Below, in pieces: positions 8,389-16,495 of a stretch of DNA of 64,000 nt. The DNA lies in NCBI GenBank assembly GCA_963697695.1, contig OY969094.1, forward strand, positions 2,604,001-2,668,000. The letters run 5' to 3'. The stretch's first letter is position 1. Each line of letters starts with the position of its first letter. Origin of the DNA: VRUE01 sp963697695 (GTDB lineage Bacteria > Actinomycetota > Thermoleophilia > Solirubrobacterales > 70-9). Position numbers and translations under genes: made by a program. The notes beneath the pieces were generated by a model. It was not told the DNA's origin. It saw only the letters and a list, made by a program, of their open reading frames with translations, and made no database searches.

Positions 8389-9160
8389 CTTGTCTAGCGT
8401 TGCCGGCAGGGTTACGCGCCGCGCGGCGCGCGAAGGCCCGCGACCGGCAGCTGTCTCCAGGGCATGAGCCAAGGAGGGGACGGGTAGGACGCATGGGTCC
8501 GGCCAACTGGCCGAGACCGGCCGGGCCCATGCGAATCACTCGCCGAGCAGCTCGTCGAAGCGCAACGCGGCCCGGCTCGGCAACACGAACGAGTCGCGCC
8601 TGTGCAGGAGGCCGGCGCCGGCGAGCTCGTGGACGGCCCGCTCGATCGCGTCCTGCTGGTCGAAGCCGGCGTTCTCCTCGCCGACCTCCAGCATCAGCTC
8701 CTCGAGCGTGACCACGACGGGGTGGAGGGAGAGCACCTGCTGCAGCACCGCCGACTCGACGATCGCGTCCGCCTCGGCGGTGCTCTGAATGTGACCACTG
8801 TCGTCCACGGGCTACATGAAGCGAGCAGTCAGGAGATCTCTCCCCCCGCGATTTGCTGCGGGGCGATCGCTCGTCCGGCTCGGCCAGCGCCGACTGCGCC
8901 CATATCGCCTGGAAGTTCGAGCGGTAGAAGTGCTGGGTGGAGCCGCGGACCTGTGCTGTCCGGACCAGCGTCAGGGTGTTGCATTCCGCCAGCACCCTGA
9001 CGTGGTAGCTGACCTTGCTCAGCTTCTGGTCCAGCTCCACCGACAATTCGCGGGGGCTGACCTCTTCATCCGGTCCTATCGCCCGCAGGATCCTGCGCCG
9101 CAATGGGTGGCGCAGGGCGGCAAGCAGGTCGTGTGTGTCGGGGCCATCGGCGGTTGCCAT
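8372..9160 (-). CDS. ArsR-like winged-helix regulator, C-terminal half doubtful
   Basis: The ATG at 9160 opens a clear winged-helix DNA-binding domain in the first 90 residues (HDLLAALRHPLRRRILRAI, SPRELSVELDQKLSKVSYHVRVL, GSTQHFYRS), the ArsR/HTH_20 type. After about residue 95 the frame stays open to 8372, but the translation becomes arginine-rich and overlaps a better-looking gene in another frame (8536-8808). The real protein probably ends near 8830-8875, through a lost stop or a frameshift: shifting frame near 8880 reaches a TGA soon afterwards. A -10-like TATATT sits 9 nt upstream of the start. The target genes are unknown. Confidence 0.6.
   Translation of the reverse strand: MATADGPDTHDLLAALRHPLRRRILRAIGPDEEVSPRELSVELDQKLSKVSYHVRVLAECNTLTLVRTAQVRGSTQHFYRSNFQAIWAQSALAEPDERSPRSKSRGERSPDCSLHVARGRQWSHSEHRRGGRDRRVGGAAAGALPPPRRGHARGADAGGRRGERRLRPAGRDRAGRPRARRRRPPAQARLVRVAEPGRVALRRAARRVIRMGPAGLGQLAGPMRPTRPLLGSCPGDSCRSRAFARRAARNPAGNARQDPPIG
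8490..8533. repeat. 15-bp inverted repeat beside the small HTH-like gene
   Basis: Arms 8490-8504 and 8519-8533 are complementary at 14 of 15 positions (CGCATGGGTCCGGCC and its partner) around 14 nt. It begins 2 nt beyond the stop of the minus-strand gene ending at 8536, so it may act as that gene's terminator. It resembles the other inverted-repeat elements in the window. Confidence 0.6.
8536..8808 (-). CDS. Small winged-helix-like hypothetical protein
   Basis: 90 residues from a GTG that is the first possible start after an in-frame stop. The composition is balanced and acidic, unlike the overlapping frame. The second half (TLEELMLEV, DAIERAVHELAGAGLLHRRDSFVLPSRAALRFDELL) reads like a winged-helix with a terminal wing strand. 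It lies downstream of the ArsR-like gene on the same strand and is nested in that gene's open frame, so the two could be a split regulator or adjacent genes. No SD is visible. Function not recognised; a DNA-binding or effector-adaptor role is only suggested by fold. Confidence 0.5.
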   Translation of the reverse strand: MDDSGHIQSTAEADAIVESAVLQQVLSLHPVVVTLEELMLEVGEENAGFDQQDAIERAVHELAGAGLLHRRDSFVLPSRAALRFDELLGE

Positions 9161-9169
9161 GGGCCAGAG

Positions 9170-9175
9170 AATATA
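9170..9175 (-). promoter_or_regulatory. -10-like element of the ArsR-like gene
   Basis: On the minus strand TATATT lies 9 nt before the ATG at 9160, in an unusually AT-rich stretch. The position fits a -10 box giving a leaderless or nearly leaderless transcript. Confidence 0.45.
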
Positions 9176-9219
9176 GAACAAACGAAGCTTATTGTCTGTA
9201 GAGCTTCTGTCTGCAGCGA

Positions 9220-11136
9220 TCAGGCATCCTCGCGGACGCCGCCCATCTCGGTGAAGACCGCCGTCACGCCGCCGTCTCCGCGCTGCTCGTCGGCGATCAC
9301 GTGCGAGACGGCGTTGATCAGGGCGAGGTGGGTGAACGCCTGCGGGAAGTTGCCGAGGTGGCGGCCGCTCGGCATCTCCAGCTCCTCGGCGTAGAGGTCG
9401 AGCCAGCCCGCGGCCTCGAGCAGGCGCTCGCAGAGCTCCCGCGCCCGCCTCGCCTCGCCGATCTCCGACAGCGCCGAGACCAGCCAGAAAGAGCAGATCA
9501 GGAAGGTGCCCTCCTCGCCGTGGAGGCCGTCGTCGGTCTCCTCCACCTTGTAGCGGAGGACGAGGCTGTGCGCGGTCAGATCCTCGGCGATCGCCTCGAC
9601 CGTCGCCCGCACGCGCGGGTCGCCGGGGGGAAGGAAGCGCAGCAGCGGGATCAGCAGGGTGGAGGCGTCGAGGGCATCGGTCTCGTAGTGCTGGCGGAAG
9701 ACGCCGTCGCGGACGCCGCGCTCGAGGATCTCGGCGCGGATCCGTTCCGCCGTCTCCTCCCACTCCTCGGCGATCTCCTCGAAGCCGAGGCTGCGGGCGA
9801 GGCGGGCGCCACGGTCGACCGCGACCCAGATCATCAGCTTCGAGGAGACGTAGTGCTGCGGCTCGCCACGCGACTCCCAGATCCCCTGGTCGGGGTTGGG
9901 CCAGGCGGCGATCGCCGCTTCCACCTGTTCGCGGATCAGCTGCCGGTCGGATGGAGTGCCCGCGCCCCGCAGGGCCTTCTCGTGCAGGTAGATCGAGTCG
10001 AGCAGCGCTCCCCAGACGTCGTTCTGGCGCTGGTCGAAGGCGCCATTGCCGATCCGCACCGGCTTCGAGTCCGCATACCCGCTGAGGTGATCGAGGGTTT
10101 GCTCGGTCAGCTCCTTCTCGCCGCCGATCCCGTACATGATCTGCAGCGCCGGGTCCTTGCGGCAGACGCTGACGATGAAGCCCATGAAGTCCCGCGCCTC
10201 CTGGTCGAAGCCGAGCGTGTGCAGCGCCCAGAGGCTGAAGGTCGAGTCGCGGATCCAGCTGTAGCGGTAGTCCCAGTTTCGTTCGCCCCCCGGGGTCTCC
10301 GGCAGCGACGTGGTCGGCGCCGCGAGGATCGCTCCGGTAGGGGTGTAGGTGAGGCCCTTGAGGACCAATGCCGAGCGCTGCAGGTGGATGCGCCAGGGGT
10401 GGTCGGGGAAGTTGCCGTCGCGCAGCCAGTCGCGCCAGAACTCTTCGGTCGAGTCGAGTCGCTCCAGGGCCTCTGGGGCGCTGCGCGGGCCGCCGAGGTC
10501 GCTTTCCCCCCAGGTGACCGCGCAGAAGCCCGTCTCGTCCTCGCGCAGTCGCATCGTCCCTCGCACCGCGCCCTCTTCGATCGAGAGGTCCATGTCGCTG
10601 GTGAGGCGCAGCTCGGTGCCGTCGCCGTCGCGCGCTACCGCCTCGCCCAGCTCGCCGCCGCTCCAGCTCGCCGCCTCGGCGCCGTAGGCGAAGCGCGGCA
10701 GGCACTCCATCTCCATCTCGACCTCGCCGTCGATGCAGGTCATCGTCCGCAACAGCGAGCGGTCGGACTCGTGCTTGGTGTCGGGCCGGGCACGTTTGCC
10801 GTCGGCCGTCGCCCACTCGGCGATCGTCAGCGCGTCGTGGATCACGACCCAACCGGTGTCGGTCACCCAGGTCGTCTCGATCACCAGGGTTCCGGGCTCG
10901 TAGCGGCGGCTGATCGGCACGACGACGCCCCGCGGCGCCAGCCGGAAATGGCCGGCGCCGCGGTCGAGCAGGGCGGCGAAGGCGCTGGGCGAGTCGAAGC
11001 GAGGCAGGCAGAGCCACTCGACCGAGCCGGAGAAGGAGACGAGGGCGCTGGTGTGGCAGTCGGAGAGGAAGCCGTAGCTGCCGATCGTCGGGAAGCGGTT
11101 CGTCTCGGCGCCCACGGGTTGGTGCCAAGCTACCAC
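9220..11136 (-). CDS. Glycoside hydrolase family 15 protein (glucoamylase/trehalase-like)
   Basis: 638 residues from a GTG. The N-terminus (IGSYGFLSDCHTSALVSFSG, SVEWLCLPRFDSPSAFAALLD) is the beta-domain typical of bacterial GH15 enzymes. The C-terminal (alpha/alpha)6 barrel carries NWDYRYSWIRD and HGEEGTFLICSFW, which hold catalytic and substrate-binding residues of the family, and ends with LGNFPQAFTHLALI. Such enzymes hydrolyse alpha-glucosidic bonds in maltodextrins or trehalose, usually in the cytoplasm; no signal peptide is present. It stands alone, divergent from the CtaG gene with only 1 nt between the two start codons. The exact sugar cannot be read from sequence. Confidence 0.9.
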   Translation of the reverse strand: MVAWHQPVGAETNRFPTIGSYGFLSDCHTSALVSFSGSVEWLCLPRFDSPSAFAALLDRGAGHFRLAPRGVVVPISRRYEPGTLVIETTWVTDTGWVVIHDALTIAEWATADGKRARPDTKHESDRSLLRTMTCIDGEVEMEMECLPRFAYGAEAASWSGGELGEAVARDGDGTELRLTSDMDLSIEEGAVRGTMRLREDETGFCAVTWGESDLGGPRSAPEALERLDSTEEFWRDWLRDGNFPDHPWRIHLQRSALVLKGLTYTPTGAILAAPTTSLPETPGGERNWDYRYSWIRDSTFSLWALHTLGFDQEARDFMGFIVSVCRKDPALQIMYGIGGEKELTEQTLDHLSGYADSKPVRIGNGAFDQRQNDVWGALLDSIYLHEKALRGAGTPSDRQLIREQVEAAIAAWPNPDQGIWESRGEPQHYVSSKLMIWVAVDRGARLARSLGFEEIAEEWEETAERIRAEILERGVRDGVFRQHYETDALDASTLLIPLLRFLPPGDPRVRATVEAIAEDLTAHSLVLRYKVEETDDGLHGEEGTFLICSFWLVSALSEIGEARRARELCERLLEAAGWLDLYAEELEMPSGRHLGNFPQAFTHLALINAVSHVIADEQRGDGGVTAVFTEMGGVREDA

Positions 11137-11137
11137 C

Positions 11138-12049
11138 GTGAGCCTTCATCTCGCGCACGTCTCCGGCGCCTTCGCCCCGCTCGAGATCTTCCCGATCACG
11201 ATCGCCGCGGTCCTCTACTGGCACCGGGCGATGACGCTCTCCTGGGATGGGCGCCCGGTGCCGGCCTGGCGCCAGGTCTGCTTCGGAGCCGGCCTGGCGA
11301 CGATCGCGATCGCTCTCTTCAGCCCGATCGGCCACATCTCCGAGGAGCTGGTGATCGCCCACATGGGCGAGCACCTGCTGCTGGGAGACATCGCGACGCT
11401 GCTGCTCGTCCTCGGTCTGACCAGGCCCATGTTGCAGCCGGTGCTCGCCATCCGCTTCTTCAACCGCCTCCAGTTCCTCGCCCACCCGGCGGTCGCCCTG
11501 CCGCTCTGGGCGCTCAACCTCTTCGTTTGGCACATACCGGCGCTCTATGAGCCGGCATACGGCACGGCGCCACTGCACGCGCTCGAGCACGCCACCTTCA
11601 TCTTCTTCGGCTGCCTGATGTGGATGCCGGTCTTCGGGCCCTTGCCCAAGCCGGAGTGGTTCAGCGCCGGCTGGAAGGTCGGCTACGTGATCGCCGTGCG
11701 CTTCACCGGTGCCATCCTCGGCAACGTGCTGATGTGGTCGGGAACGGTGCTCTACCCGGTCTACGCGCCGGGAGAGCGCTACTGGGACATCTCGCCGCTG
11801 GCCGATCAGAGCACCGCCGGCACGCTGATGATGGTCGAGGGGACCTTCCTCGCCCTCGGGGTGCTGGCCTGGGTCTTCTTCGAGGTCGCCCGCGAAGGCG
11901 CCGAGAAGCAACGGCTGCTCGACCTCGCCTACGAACGCGGCGTCCCCCTCGACGAGCGCCGCGCCCAGCGCGCCGTCGCCGCCGGCCACGCCGCCCGCCT
12001 CGAGGAACGCCTAATCGCAGCCGGCGATGACCGACGTGCCCCCAGTTAG
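11138..12049 (+). CDS. CtaG-type (caa3) cytochrome c oxidase assembly protein
   Basis: 303 residues from a GTG. About seven membrane segments, with conserved histidines of the caa3_CtaG family (IAHMGEHLLLGD, FVWHIPALYE, ALEHATFIFFGCLMWMPV). Family members help insert copper into the CuB site of haem-copper oxidases. The C-terminal 60 residues are a soluble basic helix (DERRAQRAVAAGHAARLEERL). The next gene starts 23 nt before this one ends, indicating an operon. No oxidase subunit gene lies in this window, so the assembly role rests on family knowledge. Confidence 0.85.
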   Translation: MSLHLAHVSGAFAPLEIFPITIAAVLYWHRAMTLSWDGRPVPAWRQVCFGAGLATIAIALFSPIGHISEELVIAHMGEHLLLGDIATLLLVLGLTRPMLQPVLAIRFFNRLQFLAHPAVALPLWALNLFVWHIPALYEPAYGTAPLHALEHATFIFFGCLMWMPVFGPLPKPEWFSAGWKVGYVIAVRFTGAILGNVLMWSGTVLYPVYAPGERYWDISPLADQSTAGTLMMVEGTFLALGVLAWVFFEVAREGAEKQRLLDLAYERGVPLDERRAQRAVAAGHAARLEERLIAAGDDRRAPS

Positions 12050-13571
12050 GCACCCATATGGGCACTCAACCGGTGGCACGTCTCCCGAGCGGGGACTGCT
12101 GCCGGCGCTGGTCTTCGTCGTCGGCGCCGCGAGCCTGGGCGCCGAGATCGCCGCGGCCCGTCTCCTGGCGCCCTACTTCGGCGCCTCGACGATCGTCTGG
12201 GCGAACACGATCGGCGTTGTTCTGGTCGCCCTCTCGGTCGGCTACTGGTTCGGCGGCCGCTATGCGGACCGTCACCCGCACCTCCGCGGACTCTGCCTAC
12301 TAGTGCTGGGCGCCTCGCTGCTGATCGCCCTCGTCCCTTTCGCCTCGCGCCCCTTCCTCAGCTTCTCGGTCGACGCCTTCGACACGGTCTCCGTCGGCGG
12401 CTTCGCCGGCTCGCTGTTCGGGGTGCTGATCCTTGTCGCGGCACCGGTGACACTGCTCGGCGCCGCCGCGCCCTGGGCGGTGCGGCTGGCGGTGGGGGAG
12501 GTCGGCAGCTCCGGCGAGGTGGTCGGCAGGCTCTACGCGATCTCCACGGCCGGCTCGCTCTGCGGCACGATGCTCGCCGCGCTCCTGTTCATCCCTCTGG
12601 TCGGCACCCAGCGCACCTTCCTCATCTTTGCCCTCGCGTTGGCTCTTGTCGCCGCGATCGGCCTCGGCTGGCGCTTCGCCGCCGTCCCTGCCGCCCTCGC
12701 CCTGGCGATCTCGCTGCCGGTGGGGACGATCAAGGCGGCGGACACCGGCGAGGTCCTCTACGAGGCCGAGACCGTGCACCAGTACGCACGGGTGGTCGAA
12801 CGCCCCGACGGCGCCCGCGTGCTGGAGCTGAACGAGGGGCAGGCGGTGCACTCGCTCTACCGGCCCGGCAGCTACCTCACCGGCGACTACTGGGATGGGC
12901 ACCTGGTGCTGCCCTTTGCCTCGCGGCAGCGCCCGCCCCGCCGGATCGCGATCCTCGGCAACGCCGCCGGCACCGTTGCCCGCGCCTACGGTCATTTCTT
13001 TCCGGCCACTGCCGTCGATGCGGTCGAGATCGACGGCGAGCTGACCGAGCTCGGCCGCCGCTACTTCGACCTGCACAACGCCCGCATGCGGACCTTCGCC
13101 GAGGACGCGCGCCCCTGGCTGGAGCGCTCCGCCGGCGGCTACGACGCGATCATGCTCGACGCCTATCGCCAGCCCTACATCCCCTTCTACCTGGCGACCC
13201 GCGAGTTCTTCGAGTTGGCCCGAGAGCGGCTGGCGCCGGGCGGCATCGTGATCGTCAACATCGGCCATCCCGAAGGCGGCGCGGAGCTGGAGCGGGTTCT
13301 GGGACGGACGATGGCCGCCGCCTTCCCTCAGGTGCTGCGGCAGCCGATCGAGCCGACCAACACGCTGCTGCTGGCCGGCGACGGGCAGCTCTCCGCATCG
13401 CGATTGCGCCGCAATGCCGATGCCTTGCCCCCGGAGCTGGTTCTGCTGGCGCAGACTGCCGCCGACCAGCTCGAGCCGCGCTTGTCGGGTGGCGAGGTCT
13501 TCAGCGACGACCGCGCCCCGGTCGAGTGGCTGGTCGACGCGTCCCTGCTGGAATACGCGAATGACGAGTAA
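12027..13571 (+). CDS. Membrane-fused spermidine-synthase-like methyltransferase-fold protein
   Basis: 514 residues. Residues about 25-235 form several membrane segments (VFVVGAASLGAEIAAARLLAPYFGAS, a hallmark of fused-MFS spermidine synthases). Residues about 290-500 are a Rossmann-fold aminopropyltransferase-like domain (RRIAILGNAAGTVARAYG, AVEIDGELTELGRRYF, YDAIMLDAYRQPYIPFYLATREFF, with APGGIVIVNIGHPEG). The domain keeps the acidic residue after the nucleoside-binding strand and an LDAY motif, but polyamine synthesis is unproven for this membrane subgroup. It overlaps ctaG and is followed by a tiny ORF overlapping its stop. Confidence 0.75.
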   Translation: MTDVPPVRHPYGHSTGGTSPERGLLPALVFVVGAASLGAEIAAARLLAPYFGASTIVWANTIGVVLVALSVGYWFGGRYADRHPHLRGLCLLVLGASLLIALVPFASRPFLSFSVDAFDTVSVGGFAGSLFGVLILVAAPVTLLGAAAPWAVRLAVGEVGSSGEVVGRLYAISTAGSLCGTMLAALLFIPLVGTQRTFLIFALALALVAAIGLGWRFAAVPAALALAISLPVGTIKAADTGEVLYEAETVHQYARVVERPDGARVLELNEGQAVHSLYRPGSYLTGDYWDGHLVLPFASRQRPPRRIAILGNAAGTVARAYGHFFPATAVDAVEIDGELTELGRRYFDLHNARMRTFAEDARPWLERSAGGYDAIMLDAYRQPYIPFYLATREFFELARERLAPGGIVIVNIGHPEGGAELERVLGRTMAAAFPQVLRQPIEPTNTLLLAGDGQLSASRLRRNADALPPELVLLAQTAADQLEPRLSGGEVFSDDRAPVEWLVDASLLEYANDE

Positions 13572-13698
13572 GCAGCGCCTCAGCGTCCTCGGCCGGGCAA
13601 GGGCCTGGCTGGTCACCGGCCCGCTCGGCCGCGGCCTCGCCTTCGCGATCGACTTCGGGATCGCGTTGCGCAAGGGTCTGGCGGCCCGCCGCCGGTAA
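13561..13698 (+). CDS. Small basic hypothetical protein (45 aa)
   Basis: The ATG overlaps the last codons of the preceding gene by 11 nt and the frame ends at TAA. The peptide has a hydrophobic middle with the phrase RARAWLVTGPLGRG and ends in AARRR. Short actinobacterial proteins with an AWLVTGPLG core are familiar to me, which supports it being real. A single membrane-associated helix is possible. Function unknown. Confidence 0.5.
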   Translation: MTSKQRLSVLGRARAWLVTGPLGRGLAFAIDFGIALRKGLAARRR

Positions 13699-13713
13699 CC
13701 CGCCCAAACCTGC

Positions 13714-13757
13714 GGTGCAACGTTTTGTCCGGTCATCTGCCGGGGAACGCGTTGCAC
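13714..13757. repeat. Family-E inverted repeat upstream of tig
   Basis: Outer arms 13714-13722 (GGTGCAACG) and 13749-13757 (CGTTGCACC) are exact complements, 26 nt apart, with a small CCGG/CCGG inner stem. A second copy precedes obg (34395-34445) with a compensating arm change (GGTGTAACG/CGTTACACC). It sits 31 nt upstream of the trigger factor ATG. Confidence 0.7.
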
Positions 13758-13773
13758 CACGAGTCGATTCCTC

Positions 13774-13779
13774 TAGGGT
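13774..13779 (+). promoter_or_regulatory. -10-like element of tig
   Basis: TAGGGT lies 9 nt before the ATG at 13789, matching the spacing of -10-like hexamers seen before many starts in the window. Confidence 0.4.
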
Positions 13780-13788
13780 CAGGCTTGG

Positions 13789-15174
13789 ATGCAGACCACG
13801 GTCACAGAGCTGTCCGACTCGCGCGCCCGAGTCGAGGCGGAAGTTCCCGCCAAAGACGTCGATCGCGGCATCGCCCGGGCCGCCCGCAGCCTGGCACGGG
13901 AGATGCGCATGCCCGGTTTTCGCAAGGGCAAAGCGCCGCCCTCGCTAGTGGTCCAGCGCCTCGGTTACGGCGCCGTGCTGCAAGAGGCGATCCGCGACTC
14001 GCTGCCCGAGTGGTACGAGCGGGCGCTGCTCGATTCCGGGGTCAGCCCGATCGGCGACCCCAACATCGAGATCGTCTCCGCCCCCGAGGCAGAGGGAGAG
14101 CCGCTCAGCTTCAAGTTCGAGGTCGGAGTGCGCCCGGAGGCGACGCTGGGGGAGTACAAGGGCCTCGAGGTGGGCAGGGCCGACCCAGACGTCGACGAGG
14201 AGATCGTCGAGCGTGAGATCGAGCGGATCCAAGCCAGCTTCGCCAAGCTCGAGCCGGTCGAACGGGCCGCCGCCGACGGCGATGTGCTGCTGGTCGACTT
14301 CGAGGGACTACTCGACGGCAAGGCCTTCGAGGGCGGCAAGGCGTCCGACTACCTGCTCGAGCTGGGCAGCGGCCAGCTGATCGAGGGCTTCGAGGCGCAA
14401 CTGGCGGGCGCTTCTGCGGGCGACTCCCGCGAGGTGGAGGTGACCTTCCCGGAGGATTACCAGGCCGAGGAGCTTGCCGGCCAGGACGCGGTCTTCGCGG
14501 TCGAGGTGAAGGAGGTGCGCGAAAAGGTCCTGCCCGAGCTCGACGACGACCTCGCCGCTGAGGCCACGGAGTTCGACACCCTCGACGAGCTGCGCGCTGA
14601 CATCCGCGAGCGCCTCGGCGAGGCGCTCGGCCAGCGCATCGAGCAGGACTTCCGCATCGCAGCGGTTGACGCGGCGGCCGACAAGGCCACGGTGGAGCTG
14701 CCCGACGAGCTCGTCGCAGCACGGGCCGCCGAGCGCTGGGAGCGAGTCGAGCGCCAGCTCGCGGGCCGTGGCATGGACCCCAATACCTACCTGCAGATGC
14801 AGGGCAAAACCCGCGAGGAGGTGATCGCGGAGTCGAAGCCCGATGCCGAGCGCGAGCTGAAGCGCGAAGCGGTGCTGGCGGCGATCGCCGCGGCGGAGGG
14901 GATCGAGGTCTCCGAGGAGGAGATGGTCGAGGCGCTCGCCCACACCGCCGAGCATGAGCGCACTACGCCGGAGAAGCTGTTGGAGCGGCTGCGCGAGGAC
15001 GGCCGCGACGCGATGGTCCGCGAGGACATCCAGGTACGCAAGGCGATCGACGTCGTCGCCGAGGCGGCGACCCCGATCCCGGCCGAGCAGGCCGAGGCCC
15101 GCGAGAAGATCTGGACGCCAGAGAAGGAGAAAGAGGAGAAAGCCTCCGAGCTCTGGACCCCGGGCTCGGACTGA
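13789..15174 (+). CDS. tig: Trigger factor, ribosome-associated chaperone
   Basis: 461 residues, the usual length. The ribosome-binding domain is at residues 1-115, with the signature region GFRKGKAPPSLVVQRLG. The FKBP-type peptidyl-prolyl isomerase domain is at about 150-245 (GDVLLVDFEG, SGQLIEGFEAQLAG). A long helical C-terminal chaperone region follows and ends in a charged tail. Trigger factor binds near the ribosomal exit tunnel and shields nascent chains. It is followed by clpP, the normal order. No SD is evident; the -10-like TAGGGT close to the ATG suggests a short leader, and an inverted repeat lies just upstream. Confidence 0.97.
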   Translation: MQTTVTELSDSRARVEAEVPAKDVDRGIARAARSLAREMRMPGFRKGKAPPSLVVQRLGYGAVLQEAIRDSLPEWYERALLDSGVSPIGDPNIEIVSAPEAEGEPLSFKFEVGVRPEATLGEYKGLEVGRADPDVDEEIVEREIERIQASFAKLEPVERAAADGDVLLVDFEGLLDGKAFEGGKASDYLLELGSGQLIEGFEAQLAGASAGDSREVEVTFPEDYQAEELAGQDAVFAVEVKEVREKVLPELDDDLAAEATEFDTLDELRADIRERLGEALGQRIEQDFRIAAVDAAADKATVELPDELVAARAAERWERVERQLAGRGMDPNTYLQMQGKTREEVIAESKPDAERELKREAVLAAIAAAEGIEVSEEEMVEALAHTAEHERTTPEKLLERLREDGRDAMVREDIQVRKAIDVVAEAATPIPAEQAEAREKIWTPEKEKEEKASELWTPGSD

Positions 15175-15203
15175 GCCTGTGCGAGCCCGCCGGACGCCTT
15201 CTA

Positions 15204-15209
15204 TAGAGT
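15204..15209 (+). promoter_or_regulatory. -10-like element of clpP
   Basis: TAGAGT ends 7 nt before the ATG at 15217. This favours the ATG over an overlapping GTG at 15208 and implies a leaderless mRNA. Confidence 0.45.
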
Positions 15210-15216
15210 GCCGCTC

Positions 15217-15801
<585 letters not shown>

Positions 15802-15812
15802 CGGTACCCCGG

Positions 15813-15930
15813 CACGCCCATCCCGGTGGGGGTTTCGCTTAACTTTTTGCGAAGGGGCCGGGAATTGCTAGCGCCAGGAGCTCGGCGCGCAAAAAGTACA
15901 AGACGCTTCACCCCTACCGGGATGGGCGTG
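15813..15930. repeat. Long inverted-repeat element (family C) overlapping an M23 gene start
   Basis: Outer arms 15813-15833 and 15910-15930 pair at 20 of 21 positions (CACGCCCATCCCGGT...). A second exact stem, 15842-15851 (ACTTTTTGCG) with 15888-15897, lies inside, and a GCTAGC palindrome is in the core. It starts 12 nt after clpP. Its right arm contains the probable start codon of the downstream peptidase. Confidence 0.75.
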
Positions 15931-16425
15931 CTGCTGGCCGTAGTTGCGCTCGTTGCGCCGGCTGGCTCGGTTGCAGAGCTGGGGCGGGATGGAGGGACTC
16001 GGTACTTCGACCATGTCTTCCCGGTGCAGGGGGCGCACACGGTGCGGGGCTACATCGGCGAGTTCGGGGCGCCGCGGAGTGGGGGGCGTTGGCACGAAGG
16101 GTTTGACATCGTCGCTGCCTGTGGGACGCCTCTGGTTGCCGTGCGCGGCGGCCGGGCTTTGCGCGCCGGCTATGACCCGGTTCTCTACGGCAATTACCTG
16201 TTGATCCACGGCGAAGGGGAGAGGCGCAGCTACTTCTACGCTCACCTGCCCCGGCCGGCGCCGGTCCGCGAAGGCGAGCGGGTCTGGACCGGCCAGCGGG
16301 TCGGTGCCGTCGGCGACACCGGCAACGCCCGCAGCGTCGGCTGCCATCTCCACTTCGAGATCCACGCCCGCGGCCACCCGATCAACCCCGCTCCCGCCCT
16401 GCGCCGCTGGGATCTCTACAGCTGA
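15922..16425 (+). CDS. Secreted M23 (LytM-type) zinc metallopeptidase
   Basis: 167 residues from the ATG at 15922, which starts directly with a signal peptide (MGVLLAVVALVAPAGSVA). The frame is open to a GTG at 15826, but those 32 codons are entirely inverted-repeat sequence. Zinc ligands of the LytM fold are present: His58 and Asp62 (WHEGFD), and the HLHFEI motif. The neighbouring sequence FDIVAACGTPLVAVRGG and NYLLIHGEG is typical. Family members cleave cell-wall peptide bridges or, if degenerate, activate other hydrolases; the motif set looks complete. It is an unusual neighbour between clpP and clpX. Confidence 0.85.
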   Translation: MGVLLAVVALVAPAGSVAELGRDGGTRYFDHVFPVQGAHTVRGYIGEFGAPRSGGRWHEGFDIVAACGTPLVAVRGGRALRAGYDPVLYGNYLLIHGEGERRSYFYAHLPRPAPVREGERVWTGQRVGAVGDTGNARSVGCHLHFEIHARGHPINPAPALRRWDLYS

Positions 16426-16495
16426 GCGCCGGATGTGACGTATTTGGCACAGACGACGTGCCCCAAGTGCGAAAGCGCCTGGCAAACTTACGGCC

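Noticed and set aside
8300..8400. Riboswitch-like string (GCCAAACCGGCGAAACC) upstream of the STAS gene on the plus strand
   Set aside because: It resembles part of the c-di-GMP-I consensus, but the GACGCAAAGC tract and the paired P1 helix are missing and it is on the strand opposite to the gene.
9301..11550. A 749-codon plus-strand frame opposite the GH15 gene
   Set aside because: It is complementary to a well-supported enzyme gene, has no recognisable motif and shows the composition typical of an antisense frame.
8372..11989. A 1205-codon open frame on the minus strand covering the GH15 gene and beyond
   Set aside because: Apart from the ArsR-like domain near 9160, its translation is arginine-rich and overlaps the clearly coding GH15 and CtaG genes; it is a high-GC antisense shadow.
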